From positions 34,076,956-34,140,955 of the forward strand of contig OX457037.1 of assembly GCA_949752735.1 (NCBI GenBank): a stretch of 64,000 nucleotides of DNA, in the 5' to 3' direction. Of the stretch, positions 10,471 through 22,400 are shown one piece after another (within the stretch, counting starts at the first letter, position 1; every line of letters starts with the position of its first letter). Under the pieces are notes generated by a model. It had not been told where the DNA came from and ran no database searches. It was given only the letters and a program-made list of their open reading frames with translations. A program made the position numbers and the translations under genes. This DNA is from Lumbricus terrestris (taxonomy: Eukaryota; Annelida; Clitellata; Crassiclitellata; Lumbricidae).

Positions 10471-13400
10471 TGTATGTATGTATGTATGTATGTATGTATG
10501 TATGTATGTATGTATGTATGTATGTATGTATGTATGTATGTATGTATGTATGTATGTATGTATGTATGTATGTATGTGTCAACCTCCAATTGACCTTCAA
10601 GTTTTCTTCCTTTTTCTTCAGTGTTCAGTAGCGCAGCCTACGCCTAACCTAGTCACTGTATTTCGGTATCTAAAGCTAGTGTATAAGTTTCTAAAGTTCT
10701 TAACTTGTTCAATTACAACAAAGCTCTCTTTCTTGTATTTTCTTCTTCGTTCATAACAACGCAAATAACACAACAATGGATCAACGACGACAAACGCTTG
10801 AATTCTACGACAGCAACGCAACTATTATTATCTAACTCCACTGTTCTCTAAAACGTCTTCTATTCTCTACTACCAACTCCTTCTTCTACAACTTAACTCA
10901 CTGTCTAGACGTACACTCTTCCCCTTGCCGCTCTGTCCTTCTATCTGTCCGTCTGTCTGTCTGCCTATCCCTCTCTCTCTCGCGCTCTCCGGCGACGGTC
11001 GGCCGAGCCGCGCCAACTTTCCCGCCAGTCTGTCACCTGCAGGCCTAACTGTCTAGACGCTGACCTTGAGCTGGTCTATTCGTACGCCTAAACATCGACT
11101 GACCACATAGACTATACAACATTAGCTCACATTACCTCCCTCCTTTCTTTTAAAGAGAGCTAATTATCTATAAAAATTAGCGAACGTACCTTAACTAGAC
11201 AATGCAAATAGTCCATAGCATAATACATCATAAAATATCTTACACTACAATCTAGACAGACAATCAGCTACTACATTCAATTTACCTTTCTTATAGTTCA
11301 ACAGAATGTCAAAATTTTGCAATGATAAAGACCATCTGACTAATTTAGCAGATTTCGACATTGATTCAGTCAAATAAACTAAAGGATTATGGTCTGTAAA
11401 CACATTGATTTTAGAACCAATAAGAATTTCTTTCAACTTATTTAAAGCCCATATGATTGCATAGGCTTCCTTCTCAATCGTCGCCCACCTCCTCTGAGTA
11501 TCTGTCAGCTTCTGACTGATAAATGAAACAGGACGTTCAATCCCTTCCTCGTCCACCTGAGACAGTACAGCTCCCACAGCAAAATCACTGCTATCACAGT
11601 ACAAATTAAATGGTTTCCCAACCTTAAACATATATAGAATCACATTTGATAAGACAATCTGTTTAAGGGAATCAAAAGATTTCTGATGTGCATCAGTCCA
11701 AACAATGTTATCAGGTACTTTCTTGCTAGTCAAGTCTGTCAATGGTTTAGCAATTTCAGCAAAATTACAAATAAACTGTCTGTAAAACCCAAAAAATCCT
11801 AAGACTTGCTTCACTTCCTTCCTGGTTTCAGGTTTCTTCAAATTAATTAAACTGTCAATCCTGTCTGGATTCATCATCTTCTTCCCTGATCCTATGAGGT
11901 GACCGATGAACTTCACCTCACTCTTACCAAACACACATTTCTTCAAGTTCAATGTTACATTATGCAGTCTTATTTGTTTCAAGAATAATTCCAAATGTCT
12001 TAAATGAATGTCCCAATCATTCGAATGCACTGCAATGTCATCAACATAAGGTTCAGTAAAATCATGAATCGGTTGCAAGATCATATTTATCGCTTTTACA
12101 AAAGTCCGTCCAGAGTTAATCATTCCAAACGGAACACGCGTAAATTCATACAGTCCATTATGTGTAACAAACGCAGTCTTCCATTGGTCACTCTTTTTCA
12201 CAGGACAAGTCCAATATGCACTGCGACAGTCCATAACAGAAATGAACTTGGATTTTCCAACTTTGCTCAAGACATCGTTGACGATTGGCATAGGATATCG
12301 GCAGTTTTCAGTAAAAGAGTTAATGTATCTGTAGTCGCAAGCCAATCTCAAGGATCCATTCTTCTTTTTGACAATGACAAGTGGACTTGCCATTCTGCTT
12401 GACGATGGTTGAATGATGTTTTCTTTCAGCATCTCTTGTATTTGTTTTTCCACTTCTGCTCGGTATATTAATGGTATTCGATATGCCACGAATTCTTTTT
12501 CTCGAAAATCTGGTCTCAGCACCACTTCGTGTTCTACTAATGTACATAGTCCAGGTTGGTCTGAAAATCTGTCTGCATATCGATTCAGTACATCAAGTAA
12601 TTGTTTCTGCTGTTCGCTGGTCAGATGTCCAATTTGTTCGTAATCCAATTGAAGTGATTTCTGTTTTGTCTCTGAATAGTCTTCCTTCAGCGGTATTTCT
12701 ACCACTGATCCAAATTCGTCATCCTCTTCCACGATCAGACCACAAGACAATGTTCTCGTAATGAACTTCCTCATCTTGTTAGCATGAATAATCCGTCGAC
12801 CGTTTTCGTTCATGTCCACCAGATACGAATATTTGGATCTTCTTTGCAGGACCGTGCATGGACCATGCCATCGGGAGATCAATTTATTGGTTGACGTTGG
12901 ATACAGCACGATGACGTTCTCTCCTGGCTCGAATTCTTTATCTTTTGCTCTTTTGTTGTATTGACTGGCGTATTGTTTTTGCTTTTCTTCAGCACAGCTC
13001 TCGGCGAATGTCAAGGCCTTTTCCATGTCTGCTCTTAAATTCTTCAGGTACTTTGCCGGTTGCACTCCAATGTTCGGTGGTAGATTTATTTCTTTGGTCC
13101 AGCTTTCTTTAAGGATGGTGAGTGGCCCTCTCGGCAACTTTCCATAGACCAGCAAATACGGTGCCACTCCTGTAGTTGCATTAGGCACTTCTCTCAATGC
13201 CCAGACTGTAAATGGAATAATTTTATGCTACTGTCTCGGATTTTCCACAACGACATGATGAATCATTTTCTTGAACGTTTGATTCCATCTCTCCACCAAT
13301 CCTGCCGCTTCTGGATGTCCTGGCGAATCGAATCGAGGACAACACCCCATCAGTTTCAGAAATTCTCTTGTTAGACTGGCTGTAAAATTCGTCCCTCTAT

Positions 13401-16400
13401 CGCTCGTGATTACTGACGGAACTCCCACATCCATGAACAGCTTCATCAAAGCTTCGCATACAGCCTTAGCGGTCAATGACTTCATCAAGAATATTGTCGG
13501 CCATCTTGTACATGAGTCCACGATGCACAAACAATACTTATGCCCTGCTGCTGAAGTCGGTTCTATTGGTCCTACGACGTCCATGGTCATTCTTCTGAAC
13601 GGTACATCCTCTCTTGGTATTGGTGTAATCGGCACTCGATCCATCACCAAACTTCGTGCTTTCAACTGACACTTCTCACAGGACTTGCAGAACTTCACCA
13701 CATCTCTACGCATTCTTGGCCACACAAAGGACAACTTGATACGTTCCCTTGTCTTCTCTTCTCCCAAGTGTCCGCCAAATACTGACTCATGTGCCAATTC
13801 CATCACCTGAATTCTTCTTTCCTTCGGCAACACCAACTGATACACCAACTGGTCCAACATTTGATGCTTCTTATACATCAACCCATTCACCACACTAAAC
13901 TCTGATCCTTTGTCTTCAGCTATCTTCCACCACGACCTCAGTGACTCGTCATTTCTCTGCTGCTCTTCAAATTTCTTTGCGTCTGCCAATTGTCTTTCAT
14001 CACTCGTATTCTCGACAAACAAATCCCTCATACTCGTGTCTATTTCACCATCACTCTCAGAATCATCATCATTATCACGTTCACATGCAACAATCTCTTC
14101 TTCAATTTCATTGTTTCCGGATGTTATTCCTTCTTCTTCTTCTTGAACGCTTTGTTCATCATCGCTTTCTGTGTCCTCATCTAGCAAACTTTCATTTGAC
14201 TTTTCCTCTTCTCCTTCTTCCACTTCTCTTCTCCGACTCTGTGCTCTTGTAGTCACATTCGCTTGCAATTCTCCTTGTAATACACTTACTGGTGGAACCT
14301 CTTTCAGTTCTGCGATTATCTCTGGATGCAGCAAGAACTTTTCTTTGTTATCTTTGCACAAGACTGCCGGAATGCTGGCACACACCAAGGTTAAATATGG
14401 CGCGATATTTACTCCCTTGTCTTTCAAATCTCCTCCTTCGTTATGACAACTCATCCGCACTTCGATTTTCACCAACTTAGCTGGAATGGGTTCTCCAGCC
14501 ACACATTGCAAATGTACTCTGCCAATTTCTTCCACTGTCGCTCCTTTCAACAATTCCTCATTGATTACTGGAATCTCAGTACCAGAGTCAATCAGCGCTC
14601 TGACTTGCACGGGATGACAACTGTCATCATTTCCACGTATCTCTACATTGACATGCTGTAGTAAAGACTTCTTCGTACGTTGACATTCATCTTTGCTTTC
14701 TGTTTCTCGACCAGTATCTTTAATTGGAGCAGAATTTACTATTTCTCTCTGTATAGCAAATTGAGGCGTGCACTTCATCACTGACTTCACTTCCGTTTCG
14801 CGGTTGTCTTGTTCTTCAGACTGATTCGGTGCATTCATTACTTGTATCTGATTTACTCTGAGATTTTCTGCACTTCGAGTAAATCTATTTCTCAGATTGG
14901 TCATTCTGGGTGGTGCTTTGCAATCCTTTATCAGATGTCGGTCTGACTGACAATTATGGCAACGTTTCTTAACAATCCCTCTCTGTTCAGTGCTCTCCCG
15001 CCTGTAATTGTACGCTGTATTGTTTTCTCTTTGGCGTCCCATCACTGGAATTCGACTGTACATTTGTCTGTCACCCGTTGCTTCTCTTCTATCTTGACCA
15101 AACTGTCTTCCAGGAGCACCATCATTCCTTGCTTCGTTATTTCTGGCTTGGTTTCCTGTTTCTTTGTTATTACTATTCCACCTGGGTTGCTTCGAACTAT
15201 TTCCCCATGCTTCATATTTCGGTTTGTCTTGAAACATTAGACCAATTCGATTGTTCACGTGTACGTCTGCGAGTTCTGCAACATTACTAGCTTCAAAGCA
15301 TTCAGTACCCTCTTTTGCTAGTACGAACTGTAGTGGACCTGGTGGTAGACATTCTTTCAATTTATCCGCCACCAATAGATCAAATAACTTCTCGTAGCTT
15401 TTGCCCACTCGCCTACTTCTGACATAATAGTTCAACAGATTCTTCAATCTTGCTGTAAACATCGTGTATGTTTCTTCTGCCGTTTTCCTCGCATCTCCAA
15501 ATCGTGATCGATATTCTCTCGCTGTCAATTTGAATTCTTTCAGTAAATGTTCTTTCACTATGTCGTAATCGTCTAGATCAGCGAAAGACAATCGGTTCAA
15601 CACCGTTCTTGCTCTTGGCGTCATTAGTGGCAACAGCAATTTGACCCAAAACTGCTTTTCCACCGTAAAACTGTTGAATGCATTCTCAACTGTCTCAAAA
15701 TATAATGGCACCTCCATCATATCATATGGCATCTTAGGTAATACGTGTTTCATTGCATCACCTATCCTTTTAATCTTGGACACCATTGTCTCACTTTCTC
15801 TGATCCTGTTTCGTTCTGACTCCTCACGGCTTCTTCTGTCGTCTTCATCTCTTTTCTTGAGTCTATCTTGATCTTCTTCCCTACGCAGTTCTTCTTGTTC
15901 TATCTTCTGCTGCAACAATTCTAACTGTCTTCTGCGTTCCTCCTTTTCTATAGCCATTTCTCGGAGCTGAGCTTCCTTAAGAGCGAGTTTCTTTTGTTCT
16001 AATTCTAATTGTTCTTCCCTTTCTCTTTCCGCTTTTTCCAAATTTTCTTTCTCCATTTTCAATTCTTCCTGTCGAATCTCTTCGGCTCTTTGTAATTCTG
16101 CCAAACGCATGGCTTCTTTGTCTTCCTCACGAATCTTTTGCTCTTCAATCTGTTGTTTTCGTATTTCTTCATCACCTTTCCTTGCCCTCTCGTATTCTAT
16201 CATCAATTCCATTCTTCTTCGTTCTGCTTCGTCACGATCTCTTTTCAGTTGTTCTAGCTGAAGCTGGAACTGCTGCTTCTGCATCTCAATCTCTTGTTGT
16301 CTCATCCTTTCTGCTTTTTCCACTCTTTCTTTTTCCTCTAGTCGAAGCTTTTCTGTTCGTTCTTTCTCCTCCTGTCTCCGTTTCTCCTCTTTCTCTTTAT

Positions 16401-19400
16401 CTTCTTGTCTACGTTTCTCCTCTTTCTCTTTATCTTCTTGTCTACGTTTCTCCTCTTTCTCTTTATCTTCTTGTCTACGTTTCTCCTCTTTCTCTTCTCG
16501 TCTACGTTGCTCTTCTTTCTCTTCTTGTTTTTGTTCTTTCTCCTCTCGTCTCCGTTGCTCCTCTTTCGCTTTCTCTTCCTGTCTGCGTTGCTCCTCCCTC
16601 ATCATCATAAATTGCATCAACGCCTCCATAGACATCGGTGCCGGTGGTTTTTCAATTGGTTTCTCCTCAACGCCACCCACTGCACCTTTCTCTTCAGCTT
16701 CCTTTTTAAGCCAAACCTCTGCTAATGCTCCCATCAAATTTTCTCTAGACATCTCTTCGACTTCTTCTACGTCTAGACCCTCTTCAATTAATAACTTTAT
16801 TAATCGATCAGAAGACATCTTCTTTATACTGGCTTGCTTTTGTTCTGTAAGTTTCTCCATCTTTCTTCTTTACTTCAGTGATTACCGTGAAGAAATCGAG
16901 GGAGTGGCTATGACTATCTGTGATTGGCTGACTTTAATTCTTATGGCTCCTTGGGTAAACAAGCAAGTTTTGTATACCTCTCTCTGGCGTTGCGTTGTCG
17001 TAATGTCGTTCGTATGCCCGTTGTATCTTCTCACCAGTTGTTCGGATGCTCGGACTGCTTCTCCGGTTGATCAAATGCTCAGTTTCCTTCTCCCGTGTGG
17101 TCGGCTCCTCAGATTGATTCGATATTCACCGTCCGTAACTTGGCGTCGAAAACGCTTCGTAAGCAAAATCCACTGAAAATATTCCTCCGATTGAAAATAT
17201 TCCTCCAATTGAAAATATTCCTCCAAATGAAAATATTCCTCCGATTGAAAATATTCCTCCAATTGAAAATATTCCTCCGATTGAAAATATTCCTCCAATT
17301 GAAAATATTCCTCCAAATGAGTTCGCTATCCCAACGTCCTTTGCTTGAATTCAGTATCCCACCGCTGCCACCAAAATGTCAACCTCCAATTGACCTTCAA
17401 GTTTTCTTCCTTTTTCTTCAGTGTTCAGTAGCGCAGCCTACGCCTAACCTAGTCACTGTATTTCGGTATCTAAAGCTAGTGTATAAGTTTCTAAAGTTCT
17501 TAACTTGTTCAATTACAACAAAGCTCTCTTTCTTGTATTTTCTTCTTCGTTCATAACAACGCAAATAACACAACAATGGATCAACGACGACAAACGCTTG
17601 AATTCTACGACAGCAACGCAACTATTATTATCTAACTCCACTGTTCTCTAAAACGTCTTCTATTCTCTACTACCAACTCCTTCTTCTACAACTTAACTCA
17701 CTGTCTAGACGTACACTCTTCCCCTTGCCGCTCTGTCCTTCTATCTGTCCGTCTGTCTGTCTGCCTATCCCTCTCTCTCTCGCGCTCTCCGGCGACGGTC
17801 GGCCGAGCCGCGCCAACTTTCCCGCCAGTCTGTCACCTGCAGGCCTAACTGTCTAGACGCTGACCTTGAGCTGGTCTATTCGTACGCCTAAACATCGACT
17901 GACCACATAGACTATACAACATTAGCTCACATTATGTATGTATGTATGTATGTATGTATGTATGTATGTATGTTGTGAGTGTTAGCTACCTATTACCCCT
18001 CTGGGCTTCCTTACTTGGACTCTCCTTGACTATGTGGGAGTTGAGGGAAGGGCAGGGCCTATTTAAAGGGCTACTACTGTGGGGGCTTGCTTCTTGTCGT
18101 GGGTCTACTCTGTGGTGTGTGTTCGACTCCTGTTGAGCGTGGCGTGTGGTTCGTGTTCTACGACGTTTGTCTTCTTCGATTGCCGTCCCACCTCGTTGGT
18201 GAACTGGCCTACATCCGTCTTCCTTTGGGCTCCGTTAGCCTGGTGTGTCTTCACGTCAGCTCTGTCGAATCAGCTGTATCGGTCGTACTTCATGTCAGCT
18301 TTGGGTAACGTTAACCTACTTCTTGTCAGACTGCTCTGTTATTGAATAAATCGATGTTATTTTACATTACGGACCTGAGTATTACTCATCATCTTCTAGA
18401 CTAGAGCAAGTGAACCCAACAGATGGGGTCTCTCGGGATTTTTTCACGATAATTTGAAATTTGCGTCAAAAAAGGGGCGTTGTTTCCGTGAAATTTAGCG
18501 AATAGTACGGTGGTAATTCCGTTGGAAAAGTGTTATATGGTGGTTGGCCGTGAAGACAGGTCAATGGTTGTTGTTTTTGGCGAATTAGGTCGGGAAAATT
18601 AGTGCGGGAAATTTCGACGTTTTGCGATATTGAGTTTTGCGAGTTTTGTAAATTTGGTCGAGACAGTTTTGAAGTGAGCTGTCGTGGGTGAATTTTTGCG
18701 CTGTGCGTTGGTCTGCACGTCGAATAGTCGACAGGGCGTAGAGGTAAAATGGCGTCGTTAGAGGAGGAGTTAATTCCTGAATTTGGGGATGTCAGAGACA
18801 TACCAAGTGACACACTTCGACTGGTGAGTGAGACATATGGCGAGGAAGTGGAGGACGTGTCTAGGTCACAGGTGAGGAGAATGGCTATGAAACCATTGTC
18901 ACCGAAATTGGGTAGTGCAGCTTGGAAACTTAAGGCACAGGCTAAGAAAGAGGAGGCCGAGTTAGAGCGCTTGCACTTAAAAGAGGACAGAGAGTGGGAG
19001 AGAGAGAAGGAGCGAATGAGATTCGAGGAGAAGAAAATGCAAATTGAAGCAGAGAGAGAGGAGAAGAAAATGCAGATTGAAGCAGAGGAGAATAAATTGA
19101 GGATTGCAGCAGAGGAGAATAAATTGAGGATTGAAGCAGAAGAGACGAAAAGGAGATTTGACATGGAGGAGAAACGAATGAATATGGAATTTGAGAAGCA
19201 GAGATTAGAAATGGACGGACGGAGGATAGAAGGAGGTGGTGCTGTCGAACGACCAGCGCATGGAAATGAGGATTTGCGTTTTGGGGCAGCTCTGAAATTT
19301 GTGCCAAAATTTGATTCGGCCGATATCGAACATTATTTTGCGGCGTTTGAGCAAGCAATGACGTTGCATCAAATTCCGATGGGAAAATGGTCGTCCCTCC

Positions 19401-22400
19401 TACAGCCACAGTTGTCGGGGAAGGCGGCGAAAGTTTTTGCGGCTTTATCGTTGGAGGAGTGCGTCCAATATGATATTGTGAAGAGTGCGCTATTGACGGC
19501 GTACGAACGTATTCCGGAATTTTATCGAAAGAAATTTCGGGGGTTGCGAAAAGAACCGAGGGAAACGTATGCGAATTATGCATTTCGACTGCAGAGTCCT
19601 TTTCAGAGATGGATTGAGGGTACAAACTCGTGGGAGGAGTTAGCAAAATTTAAAGAGGTAATTCTCATGGAGCAGTTTGTACAAGCGTTACCTATTGAAG
19701 TACACAGGTGGCTGATAGATAAGAGTCCTGATACTGTTGCAAGTGCTGCACGTTTAGCGGATGAATATGCAGTGTTATACAAGCAGGGGCCGAACCATTA
19801 TTCTGGGGGGTTCCGCAGGGATTTTTTCGACCGTACACGAGGATTCTCATCTGATGAAAGTGAGAAGAAAGATGTATGGGAGCGTCAAGGCGTGGGGTAC
19901 AAGGATGGTACGCGTCGTGATACAAATTGGGGTAGACGTTCGCCTCAAAGAGGAACGTATGGGTTTAATAAGCCTGTGCGGGAAAATGATGACGTCACTG
20001 GTTTTGGGGAACCGGTCACGTGCGCATTTTGTAGAGCGCCAGGTCATACGAAGCCCAGTTGTTGGAAATTAAAACGAAAGGAGGGGACTCAAATGGAAAA
20101 TTGGAGGGGTGCGAAACCTGTGGGTTTGGTTCAGACTGTTTCGGCGCCTGTTAAACCACAGAGTTTTCCGAAGCCAATTGAATCTGTTGATAAACTGTAT
20201 GCACCATTTTGTGTGATTGGATGTGTAATTGATCATGAGGGTGCACGAAAGGAGGCGGTATTCTTGAGGGACAGTGGAGCGCTGCAGTCTTTGGTGTCTA
20301 ATGAATGGTTGAATGAGCATGAGTTTGTACACATGAATGAAACGAGGTTACTCAGAGGTATATCTGGTTCTATTGTGGAATGTCCTCTGGTGAAAGTGAA
20401 TGTTGATTGTGCATTTGTTCAAGGTGAGGTGTTATGCTGTCTAATGACTTCACTTCCAATGGCTGGGGTGCATTGCATTGTGGGTAATGATACAGCGCTG
20501 GCAGGACAGGTGTTGGAGGTAGCGGTGACGACTCGTGCACAGGCTAGAGCACATGCAGTGAGACAGAGTGAGAGGGAGACGGCGGTGTGCAGTGAAGCGG
20601 CGCCCGAGCAGTCGGAGATAGTGGGTCAAAGTACGGAGTCGGCCGACCAAGAGCGAACGCCAGGTGAAATAATTGACAGACAAGTTGAACGAATGAATTT
20701 CGATGAAGGCGACTTATCGAGTTTATTTGCAGCGACAGAATCTGTTGTGACAGAAAGATCGGAGCTATATGTTAGCCGACAGGAATTAATATTGCGCCAG
20801 CGCCGGTGTCCTGAATTGAGACCATTGTATGCACAAGTCGACGAGACGGTGTCTGTCGGTGGGCGTGTACAACCGTATGCGTTGGTGGACGAGGTCTTGG
20901 TGCGTCGATGGGAGGAGAAGTGTACACCATTAGGAATGGGTGTGGTACAAATAGTTGTGCCTCGTGACTTAAGACAGAAGTTGTTGCATGTGGCCCATGA
21001 TATACCAGCGGCTGGGCATTTGGGTACTAGAAAGACACTGGATCGGTTGACGAAGCATTTCTGGTGGCCTCATGTGAATCGAGACGTTCGTGAGTATTGT
21101 CGTTCATGTGATGTGTGTCAACGCTTAGGCAAAGGAAACAGAAATTATAGGGCGCCCATGGTCAGTATGCCTGTAATGGAGGAAGTGTTTCAACGCTTGG
21201 CAATGGATATCGTAGGCCCATTGAGTGTATGTGAGGGAACGGGGAATAGGTTTATTCTCACGGTCATTGATTTGGCTTCCCATTTTCCATTTGCGTTTCC
21301 GTTGAAGAATCATACGGCGCAGGATGTGGCTAAATGTTTGTGTGAAGTTTTTTCGCTTTTCGGATTTCCGAAAGAATTGTTATCTGATTGTGGCTCAGAA
21401 TTCATGTCTGATTTGATGCAAGTGTTTGTGCATGAATGTGGTATTGTGCAGTTGAAAACTAGTCCTTATAGACCACAAACGAATGGCTCGTGCGAACGCT
21501 TTCATCGTACTATGAAAGATATGTTGAAGGCGTTGGCTGAAACATATCCGGGTTCTTGGGATGCAATGTTGCCGTGGATCTTGTTTGCATATAGAGAGGT
21601 TCCGGTACAGGGTACTGGCTTTTCTGCTTTTGATTTGATGTATGGCAGAGATGTGCGTGGCATGTTGCAATTGATGAAGGAAGAATGGTTGGCGAAAGAT
21701 GTTGTACATGAAGTGTCTGGCAAGAACGTGATTGACTATGTTTTACAATTACGTGAACGTATGCGTGTTGGATTGAAACTTGCTGGTGAAAATGCGGTTG
21801 ATGCGAAAAGTAAATCGAAGCAACTGTATGATAAGCAGTCACGTGCTGTGTCTTTTGAGGAAGGTGAAAAGGTTTTACTCTTGATTCCGTTGGTGGGTAA
21901 ACCTTTACAGACCAAATATTGTGGACCGTATGTGGTTGTACGTCGACTTGGTCCGGTCGATTATTTAGTGAGTACCCCGGATCGAAGAAAAACGGAACGG
22001 GTGGTACATGTGAATCTGATGAAGCGCTATGTGGATCGTATGGATGTGGTGTATGAGCGACCGAATGAGGAGGTGGTGGCTTCTGTGTTGGTGGTAAATC
22101 CGGATGTGAGGATGAATGATGTGACTTTAGAGGATAAGGTCTTACAATGTGAAGTGTCTGCTGAATGTCGTGCGGAATTGCGGGATGTTTTGCATGACTT
22201 TGCACATGTGTTTAGTGAAGTACCGGGTAAAACATCTATGGTGTCTCATAGAATTGATTTGGTTGAAGGTGCTCGCCCTGTTCGACAATACCCTTACAGG
22301 TTAAATCCTGAGAAAATGGCGAGGGTGGATAAAGAGGCGAATCAGTTGTTGGAAGCGGGGATAATAGAGGAGTCCGAGAGTCCGTGGGCAGCTCCGATGG

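Larger units (their letters stand above)
10577..17934 (-). mobile_element. LTR element 1: Gmr1-like Ty3/gypsy retrotransposon, minus strand
   Basis: This is a 7.36-kb element with two direct repeats of 558 bp (10577-11134 and 17377-17934) that I could not tell apart by eye, so the insertion is recent. It has a tRNA-Leu-type primer site, a polypurine tract and one gag-pol frame read on the minus strand. The domain order is capsid, zinc knuckle, protease, integrase, reverse transcriptase, RNase H. The LTR shared by both copies ends in TTA beyond the canonical CA, and the exact edge cannot be fixed because the target is a (TATG)n repeat. There is no envelope gene. Confidence 0.92.

Noticed and set aside
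10326..10631. Long frames of Met-Tyr-Val-Cys (plus) and Thr-Tyr-Ile-His (minus)
   Set aside because: They are translations of a pure (TATG)n microsatellite.
13910..16725. Plus-strand Ser/Leu-rich frames across LTR element 1
   Set aside because: They are antisense shadows of the charged coiled-coil and gag coding region.
17071..17316. 81-codon minus frame MEEYFQLEEYFQ... in the leader of LTR element 1
   Set aside because: It is produced by an 18-bp tandem repeat that is a multiple of three; there is no independent evidence of coding.
18466..22205. Several long minus-strand frames across LTR element 2
   Set aside because: They are antisense shadows of the gag-pol frame, caused by its biased codon use.
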